Of a DNA stretch of 33,920 nt, positions 8,302-16,298 are shown piece by piece (within the stretch, counting starts at the first letter, position 1; each line of letters opens with the position of its first letter). Made by a program: the position numbers and the translations under genes. The stretch comes from Akkermansiaceae bacterium (lineage in GTDB: Bacteria > Verrucomicrobiota > Verrucomicrobiia > Verrucomicrobiales > Akkermansiaceae), in the NCBI GenBank assembly GCA_025457665.1, contig JALOTY010000042.1, positions 1-33,920 on the forward strand, written 5' to 3'. Under the pieces are notes generated by a model that saw only the letters and a program-made list of their open reading frames with translations, was not told the DNA's origin and did no database searches.

Positions 8302-8348
8302 CGGAAAATTCCTTCAGGTTCGGCAGCTTTTGCGGTGCCGGCTCGCGC

Positions 8349-8621
8349 TCAGCCGTTGGCAGGGGTGTCCACCAAGCGGATTTTCCCCTCGATGATCTCG
8401 CGCAAGGCGATATCGGCCGCGCCCATGCTGGGGACCGTAGGGATCAGAGGCGAACGGCCGCTGTTCAACTGACGGACTCGCTTGGAGACCATATTGATGA
8501 GGACCAGAGGATCGCTCACGACTTCCGACGCCTTCTCAACAAGATCGCTTTTCATGGGTGTGCCTGCAAACCGCGAATACGGCTTCGGTTGCTCGAACGG
8601 AATGATGTTGTCTGAATCCAT
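8349..8621 (-). CDS. rpoZ: RNA polymerase omega subunit
   Basis: Omega is a small subunit that helps fold and latch beta-prime in RNA polymerase. The 90-residue frame contains the omega pattern: KASEVVSDPLVLINMVSKRVRQLNSG, then a basic/aromatic-poor linker, then ADIALREIIEGKIRLVDT. The chosen ATG (MDSDNIIPFEQ) gives a 22-residue N-terminal extension; a second ATG at 8555 (MKSDLVEKAS) would start right at the conserved core and may be the true start. Neither has a Shine-Dalgarno sequence. It is first in the rpoZ-smpB-acyltransferase run and divergent from the ABC permease operon, with about 250 bp of upstream DNA. Confidence 0.85.
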   Translation of the reverse strand: MDSDNIIPFEQPKPYSRFAGTPMKSDLVEKASEVVSDPLVLINMVSKRVRQLNSGRSPLIPTVPSMGAADIALREIIEGKIRLVDTPANG

Positions 8622-8868
8622 GCCGCTAGCGCCGAAACGAATCGCCGGGGCGGCGAGAAAACCGGATTTCCCGGCATTGACAAGTCGAAAGTCCTCGCAA
8701 TCCAAGAAAATCCGGGATTTCCCCCTGCTGCCCCTGCCGGGCCGGGCCGATGCCAGCTCGGGAATCCGGAAATGCGTTCCTTGAAGAGGCGGACGGTTTT
8801 TTGATTCCTCCCGGGCGCGGCATCCCCTAAGCACTCGCCCGCGGGCTTGCTCCGCCGACGACTTTCCC

Positions 8869-9621
8869 ATGCGCACCTTTCTCATCCTGTTCCGCAAGGA
8901 ACTCCGATCCTACCTCTACAACCCGTTCGGCTGGGTCATCATCGCCGCTGTGGCGTTGGCCAATGGGGTCGGCATTTCCACTTCGATGAAGGGCTTCATC
9001 GATACCCCCTCGCAATACAGCCTGGTCTTCGCGACCTTCCATGCGCCGGTTTTCTGGTTCTGGTTTCTCTTCATTTTCCCGCTGATCACCATGCGCTCCT
9101 TCGCCGAGGAAGAACGCTCCGGAACGCTGGAAACCCTTCTCACCGCGCCGGTGGGAACAGGGCATGTGGTGCTGTCGAAATACTTTGCCGCTTTCGTTTT
9201 CTACATCCTCATCTGGATTCCCACGCTGCTCCAGTTCCACATTTTCGGCTGGATCACCGACATGCCGGAGGGCTGGACGCCGGGTGACATCATCGGCACC
9301 TACACCATCCTCCTGCTCATGGGGGCGGCCTTCACCGCGGTGGGCTGCCTGGCATCCGCCCTGACTTCCAGCCAGATCATCGCCGGCCTGCTCGCGCTCT
9401 GCCTGCTCATGCTGCTGTTCTTCTTCGGCTACATCCCGGTCATCTGGGGCGGTTCCTTCCGCGGCGTGGGCATTTTCCGTTACATTTCCTGCCAGGACCA
9501 TCTGGCCTTCTTCGCCAAGGGTTTCCTCGATTCCCGTCCCTTTGTCTACTACGGCAGCCTGGCCGCCACGCTGCTCGTGCTCACCTATCACGTCGTCGAT
9601 TACCGCCGCTGGAAACGCTGA
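8869..9621 (+). CDS. ABC-2 type permease (GldF-like)
   Basis: This 250-residue integral membrane protein is the permease half of an ABC-2 type transporter. The N-terminal amphipathic stretch FLILFRKELRSYLYNPFGWV and six hydrophobic segments are typical, as is the cytoplasmic loop SFAEEERSGTLETLLTAPV, the signature of the ABC-2/GldF group that contacts the ATPase. The stop codon TGA shares its A with the next ATG (TGATG), so translation is coupled to the GldG-like gene. No ATP-binding subunit is present next to it or elsewhere in the window; it must come from another locus. The family includes permeases of gliding (GldF), Nos and generic efflux systems. The substrate cannot be inferred. Confidence 0.9.
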   Translation: MRTFLILFRKELRSYLYNPFGWVIIAAVALANGVGISTSMKGFIDTPSQYSLVFATFHAPVFWFWFLFIFPLITMRSFAEEERSGTLETLLTAPVGTGHVVLSKYFAAFVFYILIWIPTLLQFHIFGWITDMPEGWTPGDIIGTYTILLLMGAAFTAVGCLASALTSSQIIAGLLALCLLMLLFFFGYIPVIWGGSFRGVGIFRYISCQDHLAFFAKGFLDSRPFVYYGSLAATLLVLTYHVVDYRRWKR

Positions 9622-11150
9622 TGTCCGAGGAAACCCCCACCCCCAACCACGCCCGACCGATCCGACGCTTCAGCATCGGGCTGCTCTCGCTGCTGCAGAT
9701 CATCTTCATTTTGCTCATTTTCCTGGGAGTGAATTTCCTCTCCTCCCAGCATCATCGGCCCTATGACCTCAGCGAGGATCTCGGCTTCACGCTTGCGCCA
9801 TCGACCGCGCGCTACCTGCAATCGTCGGCCGTGCAGTCCCGCGAGGTTCCCGTGCGCATGATCGTGGCCTTCCGGGCAGACTCCCCTTTTTACGAACGCA
9901 TCCGACCCATCGCGGAAGAATTCACCCGGATCTCCGGTGGCAAGGTGGAGTTGCAGCTCATCGATCCCATCCGCGCCAATGATCTCGCGGAATCGGTCGC
10001 CGCCGAATACAACCTCGTCTTCAATCAGGACATCGTCATCATCGATGCCCGCAGTTCCCGGGAATCTCCCGCCGTGAACGGGGAAAAAAAGGTGAGTCCG
10101 AATGTCCACATCGCCCGCCTGGAAGACATGGTGGTCTATGAGACGGATGCCAACAACCAGCGCCGTGTCCGCGGCTTCCTCGGCGAAGACTCGCTGCGGT
10201 CCGGGCTGGTCAATGCGATCGAGGGCAAGCCGCGCAAGGTTCTCGTGTTCTCCGACAAAAGCGATCTCACCAGCGAGAAAAGCGAAGGCATCTGGCAGGT
10301 CTTCAGCGCCAATCTGGTTTCCCAGAACATCGTGCCGGAACGCGTTCGATTGGCGGACCTTGAGAAGATCCCCGATGATGTCGAAGCCGTGGCCATCGTG
10401 GCTGCGAATTCCGACCTCACGCCCGAAGAACTTGCGGTGATGGAGGAATACTGGCGACGTCCCCGCGCTGCGATCCTTGTGACCACGGGCGATGCGGATT
10501 GCCCACCCCGCTTGCGTGCCTTTTTGCGGACCAATGGTGTCACGCCGCGTCCGGATCGCGTGCTGACGGTCGATTCCGGGGTGGTTCAAACTTCCGTGGC
10601 GGCAAACTTCACTCAAGGGCTGGAATTCATGCGCGATCTTTGGGAGAAACCGACCCTTCTGGAAGGCGTCACGCACAGCCTCGACGTTCGTGAGGGCGCG
10701 GAGGATTTGCTCAACCAGCGCATCGCCCCCTATTCCCTGTTAGAGTCCGACAAGAAATACTGGGGTGAGCGGAATTTCGGCAATGAGATACCGGACTTTG
10801 ACAAGAACGGCGAAGCCGCCGGCCCCCTGCCCCTCGCGGCGGCTGTCGTCCGCGGTGCGGCCACGGATGATCGTTTCGCTGGAGAAACCTCGCGCATGGT
10901 CTTGATCGGCAATTCGGCTTTCCTGTCCCCTCAGCACGTCCGCCAATCCAACCTTGATTTTCTCGCCAGCAGTGCGAATTGGCTGATTGGTCGCGAGGAT
11001 CTCACCGGCAAAGGCCCCAAGAACCTCCGCATTTACAAGCTGCCCATCCTTCCGCCCCACGTCACCTTCATCAACCGCTTCAACCTGCTCGTCCTCCCTG
11101 CCGTGCTTCTCCTCATCGGCGCCCTTGTCTGGTCGTCGCGTCGCGCCTGA
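9621..11150 (+). CDS. GldG-like ABC transporter auxiliary protein
   Basis: This 509-residue protein belongs to the GldG/ABC-transporter auxiliary group found beside ABC-2 permeases. An N-terminal membrane segment (about residues 20-40, LLSLLQIIFILLIFLGVNFL) is followed by a large periplasmic part. That part begins with the family pattern around YDLSEDLGFTLAPSTARYLQ, contains VRMIVAFRADSPFYERIRPIAEEF and ends with a GATase-like fold region (VAIVAANSDLTPEELAVMEEYW). A C-terminal membrane segment (LLVLPAVLLLIGALVW) closes it. It overlaps the permease by one base and is 3 bp from the DUF4340 gene, so the three products surely act together at the inner membrane. The role of such complexes outside gliding bacteria is not established. 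Confidence 0.87.
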   Translation: MSEETPTPNHARPIRRFSIGLLSLLQIIFILLIFLGVNFLSSQHHRPYDLSEDLGFTLAPSTARYLQSSAVQSREVPVRMIVAFRADSPFYERIRPIAEEFTRISGGKVELQLIDPIRANDLAESVAAEYNLVFNQDIVIIDARSSRESPAVNGEKKVSPNVHIARLEDMVVYETDANNQRRVRGFLGEDSLRSGLVNAIEGKPRKVLVFSDKSDLTSEKSEGIWQVFSANLVSQNIVPERVRLADLEKIPDDVEAVAIVAANSDLTPEELAVMEEYWRRPRAAILVTTGDADCPPRLRAFLRTNGVTPRPDRVLTVDSGVVQTSVAANFTQGLEFMRDLWEKPTLLEGVTHSLDVREGAEDLLNQRIAPYSLLESDKKYWGERNFGNEIPDFDKNGEAAGPLPLAAAVVRGAATDDRFAGETSRMVLIGNSAFLSPQHVRQSNLDFLASSANWLIGREDLTGKGPKNLRIYKLPILPPHVTFINRFNLLVLPAVLLLIGALVWSSRRA

Positions 11151-11153
11151 TCC

Positions 11154-13073
11154 ATGCGCTCCTTCATCGTCACCTTCCTGCTCGCCATCGCCGCCCTGCT
11201 CTCGACCGGGTTGGGTGTGATCGGCCTCAGTGATGCCCGGTTCTCCCGCCTCCTCGGCAGTCCTGCCACGGCGATCGGGGAAACCCTCTATGATTTCGAT
11301 GCCGGGGAGGTGACCGACATCTATCTCTTCGGAAACGGTGTCTCCGCCCACTGCCAACGCACCCGGGCCGGATGGCAAATCAAGGCACCCTGGGAAGATC
11401 GCATGGACCCGCGGGCGGTCCAGAAACTGCTCGAATTCACCCTCGGCACCCGGGTGGAAGGGGCCATTCCGGCGGATAAGATTGAAAGCACGCCACTGAA
11501 GCTCGAAAACGGGGAAATCACCCAGCGCGATGGCTCCATCGCCCTCCGTTTCGCCGGTCGCGACGATGAGCCACTCGCCAAGTTCCTGCTCGGCAACCGC
11601 AGTTCCTGGTTCGGCACGGATGCCGAATCGGGTGAAATGATCCCCACCGTCTTCGTCCAACCCCGGGACCGGAACCGCAAGGACTACGTTTACGCCTGCA
11701 CCGATACCAGCGACATCCACAAGCTCCTCGGCAACGGCTTCACCCGCCTGCGCGACCACCACCCTTTCCTTTTTCACCCCACCGTCGTCCAGTCCGTCCG
11801 TCTCCGCACTCGCGAAGGGGAAATGCTGCTGTCCCGCGATGCCGCCAATCAACTTTGGAGCATCACCAAGCCGCTGGGGCTGCAGGCCGATCGGGAACGA
11901 CTCGTTTCCCTCCTCCAAGGCCTCTACGACCTCGAAGCGGTGACGGTGAAAAACCGCGACGAGGTCACACTGCCTGCGGAGACCGATACCGCCCTCGACC
12001 AGATTGCCCTGAAATTTTTCGGAGCCACCCAGGAAACCATCCTGAGTCTCTACCCCCCCGCCACGGAAGATGCGAAAACGATCCTTGCGACGGTGAGCGA
12101 TCGGCCGGACACGGTGTTTGAACTCCCCTTGGTCAAAACCGCTGCACCGGATCTCAAGGTCGCCCTTCAGGACATTCCGGCATCCGTGAACGACCTGCGG
12201 GATCCCACCCTCACCAACATCGATCCCCGAGCGCTGCGCTCCATCCTGATTTCTCCGGCAAGCGGCGAGGACGTGCTCATTACCCGGGAAAATGCGGCCG
12301 ATCGTTTCAAGCTTCTCGTGGGGAATCAGCCTCAGGAACCGAATGAAACCGCTCTCTTCGCCCTTCTGAAGACGGTGACCGAAGGGAAAGTGGCGGAATT
12401 CGTCTCGGACACGGCCACGGAACTCGAAGCCTACGGATTGGATCATCCCTTCCTCATCCTTCGATTCCTCGGTTTCGATGGCACCGAGGCACGGCTCGAT
12501 TTCGGCCAAGGTCCCGAGGGCAAAATCTTCGCCATCCGCTCGGGCACGACCACGGTTGTTAGAATCGACCCCCCCATGCTCCAAGTGATCCCCCTGACCT
12601 TGTGGGAATGGCGCGACACCCGCCTGTGGCGGATCTCGCCGCCGGATGTCATCGCCGTGGCCCGCGCCATCGGCCAGGAGGCTCCGCTGGAACTCGGCTA
12701 TGAATTCCGCAGCGAGAGCTGGAAGGCCAAGGTCGCAGGCAAGGATCGCAGTGCGGACCTGAATACCGGTCGGGCCGACATCCTCCTCGACCACCTGCTG
12801 AACCTGCGCGCCGGCAATTGGCTCCGCCCGCGGCACAGCGCCGCCATGGCAGCCCTCGCCAATCCGACTCTGCGCTTCGAGATCATCTGCAAGACCATCG
12901 ATGACGAAGGAAATTTCTCCGGCATCAAGAGCCACCGCATCGCCCTCGCCCTCGTGGAGATCCCCTCCGGCGGCCGGGTTTGCTACGGCCTCATCGAGGG
13001 CGTGGAAAATCCCTTCATCGTCGATCCCTCCATCACCGATCAACTCGGTGTCGATCTTTTCGCGATCGAGTGA
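11154..13073 (+). CDS. DUF4340-domain envelope protein
   Basis: This 639-residue protein has one N-terminal membrane anchor (SFIVTFLLAIAALLSTGLGVIGL) and an otherwise extracytoplasmic beta-rich body. It carries repeated DUF4340-type units, seen in phrases such as WQIKAPWEDRMDPRAVQKLLEF, LWSITKPLGLQADRERLVSLLQGLYDLEAV and FKLLVGNQPQEPNETALFALLKTV. DUF4340 proteins are known companions of ABC-2 permease and GldG-like genes, and this one is last in that operon. The molecular role is unknown; periplasmic scaffolding or substrate presentation for the transporter is inference. Codon use is uniform with the two genes before it. The gene converges on the dipeptidase, with 41 bp between the stop codons. 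Confidence 0.85.
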   Translation: MRSFIVTFLLAIAALLSTGLGVIGLSDARFSRLLGSPATAIGETLYDFDAGEVTDIYLFGNGVSAHCQRTRAGWQIKAPWEDRMDPRAVQKLLEFTLGTRVEGAIPADKIESTPLKLENGEITQRDGSIALRFAGRDDEPLAKFLLGNRSSWFGTDAESGEMIPTVFVQPRDRNRKDYVYACTDTSDIHKLLGNGFTRLRDHHPFLFHPTVVQSVRLRTREGEMLLSRDAANQLWSITKPLGLQADRERLVSLLQGLYDLEAVTVKNRDEVTLPAETDTALDQIALKFFGATQETILSLYPPATEDAKTILATVSDRPDTVFELPLVKTAAPDLKVALQDIPASVNDLRDPTLTNIDPRALRSILISPASGEDVLITRENAADRFKLLVGNQPQEPNETALFALLKTVTEGKVAEFVSDTATELEAYGLDHPFLILRFLGFDGTEARLDFGQGPEGKIFAIRSGTTTVVRIDPPMLQVIPLTLWEWRDTRLWRISPPDVIAVARAIGQEAPLELGYEFRSESWKAKVAGKDRSADLNTGRADILLDHLLNLRAGNWLRPRHSAAMAALANPTLRFEIICKTIDDEGNFSGIKSHRIALALVEIPSGGRVCYGLIEGVENPFIVDPSITDQLGVDLFAIE

Positions 13074-13114
13074 GCAAACGGCAATTCTGTTAGATCGATC
13101 GGAACAGGCGGGCT

Positions 13115-14449
13115 TCAGCAGGCCGCAATCTCTTCTAACAGAGCTTGGTTCAATCGAATCCCGGCTTCGAAGTTCTCCACGGGGAAATTCTCATCCGGCG
13201 AGTGCACCTGGGCATCGGACAGGGCGAGACCTAACAGCAGCGTATCGGCGCCGAGGATTTCGCGGAAACTCTGCACGATGGGGATGCTGCCGCCCTCGCG
13301 GATGAGCACCGGCTCGGCCCCGAAGGATTTTCTCAAGGCCTCCTGGGCCGCCTTGCCGAAACGTCCGTGGGGATCGGCATGGTAGGGCTTGCCGTCATGA
13401 CCGATGTGGATCTCGATCGTCACGCCGGCCGGGCAATGGGCCTGCAAGTGTTTTTCAACCTTGGCGAGGATGTCCTTGGGGTCCTGATCCGGCACCAGGC
13501 GGAATGAGAATTTGGCCATCGCTTCCGCCGGAAGCACGGTCTTCGACCCCTCACCCTGATAACCTCCGCCCATGCCATTGACCTCCGCGGTGGGCCGCGC
13601 CCAAGTCCGCTCCGCCGCGCTGTAGCCCTCCTCACCAAACAACTCGGGGGCACCCGTGACTTTCAGGAAGTCATCCGTGGAAACACCCGGAACCTTCGCC
13701 CATATGTCCCGCTCCCAGGTTTCGAGTGGCCGCACATCGTCATAAAATCCGGCGATGGCCACACGGCCTTTTTCATCATGCAGACTCGCAATCAGGCGGG
13801 CCACCGCCGTGGCGGGATTCGCCACCGTGCCACCAAACAGCCCCGAATGCAGATCGCGGGCAGGCCCCTTGACCACCACTTCACAGCAGGCGATGCCCCG
13901 CAGCCCGTATCCCATGGTCGGCACCCCGGGGGCGACCATGCCGGTGTCGGAAATCGCAATCACATCGCAATCGAGAAGTTCCCGGTGAGCCTTGAGGAAA
14001 GCCGCCAGATTCGGGCTGCCGATTTCCTCCTCGCCCTCGAAGAGAAAGGTGAGATTCACCGGCAGCTCCCCCTTTTCCGCGATCGTCCTCGCGACCCCGG
14101 CCACATGGGCGAACATTTGCCCTTTGTTGTCGGCGGAACCCCGCGCCCAGATTCGTCCATTGCGGATTTCGGGAGAGAACGGTGCCGTCGTCCAAAGCTC
14201 AAGAGGGTCCACCGGCTGGACATCGTAGTGCCCATAAATCAGCACGTGCTTGCGCCCTTCACGATGTTGGTTCTTCGCCAGCACCACCGGATGCCGCGGC
14301 GTCTCGTGGAGCCCCGCTTCCAGTCCGGAAGCCTGACAGGTGGCCACCAGCCACTCGGCGCAGGCACGGACGTCGCCAGCATGCCGGGAGTCGGTGGAAA
14401 TGCTGGGAAAACGCAGGAATTCGAAGAGTTGCTCCATTTCAGACTTCAT
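13115..14449 (-). CDS. M20 family metallopeptidase (dipeptidase)
   Basis: The enzyme is a two-zinc cytoplasmic peptidase of the M20 ArgE/DapE/CNDP group and probably cleaves dipeptides. The start MKSEMEQLFEF gives 444 residues; a second ATG four codons on is possible. Zinc and catalytic motifs are complete: IYGHYDVQPVDP (His74, Asp76), ARGSADNKGQ (Asp107 bridging the metals), FLFEGEEEIGSP (Glu140-142, catalytic base and ligand), ISDTGM (Asp168) and VHSPDENF near the C-terminus (last His ligand). DLHSGLFGG marks the dimerisation (lid) domain. No signal peptide is present. It is divergent from glycogen synthase, with about 100 bp between starts. The last codons contain one arm of the CTGTTAGA inverted pair. 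Confidence 0.93.
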   Translation of the reverse strand: MKSEMEQLFEFLRFPSISTDSRHAGDVRACAEWLVATCQASGLEAGLHETPRHPVVLAKNQHREGRKHVLIYGHYDVQPVDPLELWTTAPFSPEIRNGRIWARGSADNKGQMFAHVAGVARTIAEKGELPVNLTFLFEGEEEIGSPNLAAFLKAHRELLDCDVIAISDTGMVAPGVPTMGYGLRGIACCEVVVKGPARDLHSGLFGGTVANPATAVARLIASLHDEKGRVAIAGFYDDVRPLETWERDIWAKVPGVSTDDFLKVTGAPELFGEEGYSAAERTWARPTAEVNGMGGGYQGEGSKTVLPAEAMAKFSFRLVPDQDPKDILAKVEKHLQAHCPAGVTIEIHIGHDGKPYHADPHGRFGKAAQEALRKSFGAEPVLIREGGSIPIVQSFREILGADTLLLGLALSDAQVHSPDENFPVENFEAGIRLNQALLEEIAAC

Positions 14450-14549
14450 GCGCCCTACTTGCCCCCACCCTGCATGCCTCGCAAGGGGAATCGGGCGGTC
14501 TGCGGATTCGTCTCCGAAAAGTTTCCAAACAGGCGATTCTGCTTTGCCC

Positions 14550-16157
14550 ATGCCGCCTCGCGCGGTTAAATCCACCAGCAGCCCAGACTGTCGATTTTCC
14601 GTGAACCCATCCCCATCACGTCCCCGAATCCTCGTCGTCACCCCGGAGATCACTTATCTTCCCGAGGGCATGGGAAACCTCGCTCAGCGATTGTCTGCCA
14701 AGGCCGGTGGCATGGCCGATGTGTCCGCCTCGCTCGTGCAGGCGCTGCATGACCAGGGGGCCGATGTCCATGTGGCGCTGCCGAACTACCGCCGCATGTT
14801 CCACCTGGATGTCGCCAGTGTTCACGACTACGAATACCGCCGCTTCAGCCGCGCGCTTCCCGAGCAACGCATCCACCTTGCCGAAGACCGGGTCTTCTAC
14901 CACCGCTCCCGCGTTTACAGCGCTTCGGAAAACCATCGCATCGCCCTCGCCTTCCAACGCGAAGTCATCAACCACATCATTCCCCAGGTCCGCCCCGACC
15001 TGATTCATTGCAATGACTGGATGACCGGCCTGATCCCCGCCGTAGCCCGTCGCTTCGGCATGAAGTCGCTTTTCACCCTGCACAACATCCACACGGAACG
15101 CACCACGCTTGCGGAAATCGAGGACCGTGGGATCGACGCCGCCGAATTCTGGGACAACCTCTTCTACGGCCGCCCTCCCCACAACTACGATGAATCCCGT
15201 GACAGCAATCCCGTGGACCTGCTGACCAGCGGCATCTTTGCCTCGGATCACGTCAATACCGTGAGCCCCACCTTCCTCAGCGAAGTTGTCGATGGCCGCC
15301 ACGGTCACATCCCCGGTCACATCGTCCACGAACTCTGGGCGAAGTGCCAGGCAGGCTGCGCTACGGGGATCCTCAACGCTCCCGACCCGGCCTTCAATCC
15401 GGTCCGCGACACCTACATCCAGGACCACTATTCGGTCAGCACGGTGATGTCGGGGAAACGGGCGAACAAGATCCGCCTGCAACAGGAACTCGGCCTCGAA
15501 CCGAATCCCGATGCCCCCCTGCTCTTCTGGCCCTCACGGCTCGATCCGGTGCAAAAAGGCTGCCAACTCGTCTCCGACATTCTCTATCAGATCGTCTCGG
15601 ACTACTCCCACCTCGGCCTGCAGGTCGCCGTCATCGCGAACGGCTCCTATCAGTCCCATTTCCACCACATCGTCGAAATGCACGGCATCGGCCATCGGGT
15701 CGGCATCCGCGATTTCAACGAACGCCAGTCCCACCTCGGTTACGCCGCGGCCGACTTCGTGCTCATGCCCTCCAGTTTCGAGCCCTGCGGTCTCCCGCAG
15801 ATGATCGCCCCGAAATACGGCTCGCTGACCATCGCCCACGACACCGGCGGCCTGCACGACACGGTCGAACCCATGCAGGCGGATCTCGACCGGGGAAATG
15901 GTTTCCTTTTCAATGTCTTCAACTCCGAAGGCCTCCGCTGGGCCATCGATCAGGCCATGCAATTCCACTGCCTGCCCTGGGACGTCCGCGAGGGCCAACT
16001 CCAGCGCGTCATGCGGGAGTCCAAGGCGCGCTTCAACCACATCGCCACGGCCGCAGAATACATCCGCACCTACGAGCGGATGCTCGGCCGACCGATTTCC
16101 GAGCCCGCCGTGCCCAAAATAGAGCCCACGGGGGTCGGAACGCCGGTTTCCCCCTAA
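14550..16157 (+). CDS. glgA: Glycogen synthase (GT5, ADP-glucose)
   Basis: GlgA elongates alpha-1,4-glucan from nucleotide-activated glucose. The GT5 landmarks are all present: RILVVTPEITYLPEGMGN at the start of the fold, KAGGMADVSASL (the KxGG motif that binds ADP-glucose) near residue 51, SLFTLHNIHTE, DHVNTVSPTF, SRLDPVQKGCQL opening the second Rossmann domain, and SSFEPCGLPQMIAPKYGSLTIAHDTGGLHDTV with the catalytic-region Glu. The ATG chosen gives 535 residues with a 17-residue non-conserved lead; a GTG at 14601 immediately before NPSPSRPRILVV is an equally good start. No Shine-Dalgarno is seen for either. No other glycogen gene is next to it; the downstream kinase has its own promoter region. 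Confidence 0.92.
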   Translation: MPPRAVKSTSSPDCRFSVNPSPSRPRILVVTPEITYLPEGMGNLAQRLSAKAGGMADVSASLVQALHDQGADVHVALPNYRRMFHLDVASVHDYEYRRFSRALPEQRIHLAEDRVFYHRSRVYSASENHRIALAFQREVINHIIPQVRPDLIHCNDWMTGLIPAVARRFGMKSLFTLHNIHTERTTLAEIEDRGIDAAEFWDNLFYGRPPHNYDESRDSNPVDLLTSGIFASDHVNTVSPTFLSEVVDGRHGHIPGHIVHELWAKCQAGCATGILNAPDPAFNPVRDTYIQDHYSVSTVMSGKRANKIRLQQELGLEPNPDAPLLFWPSRLDPVQKGCQLVSDILYQIVSDYSHLGLQVAVIANGSYQSHFHHIVEMHGIGHRVGIRDFNERQSHLGYAAADFVLMPSSFEPCGLPQMIAPKYGSLTIAHDTGGLHDTVEPMQADLDRGNGFLFNVFNSEGLRWAIDQAMQFHCLPWDVREGQLQRVMRESKARFNHIATAAEYIRTYERMLGRPISEPAVPKIEPTGVGTPVSP

Positions 16158-16216
16158 CTCATTGAAAAAGCGGCGATTAGGTCCCCGCGAGAGATGCCCC
16201 AACTTGTCTCAGACCT

Positions 16217-16252
16217 AAAAATTCCGGAAACGTTCAATAAAAATTCTGGAAA
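16217..16252 (+). promoter_or_regulatory. 22-bp-phased direct repeat upstream of the sensor kinase
   Basis: AAAAATTCCGGAAA (16217-16230) is repeated as AAAAATTCTGGAAA (16239-16252), one mismatch in 14 bases, with a start-to-start distance of 22 bp, about two helical turns. Each copy contains a TTCNGGAA palindrome-like core. The pair ends 46 bp before the kinase ATG and is followed by an AT-rich tract. This is the layout expected for a dimeric or tandem-binding regulator. Confidence 0.55.
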
Positions 16253-16298
16253 TATATTTAAATTTTGTTAAGAGGTTGCGCGCTGACCCCTTAACCCC

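Noticed and set aside
10740..13043. Open frame of 767 codons on the minus strand
   Set aside because: It is antisense to the DUF4340 gene and the end of the GldG-like gene; rich in Gly, Asp and Val without domains; produced by high GC at third codon positions.
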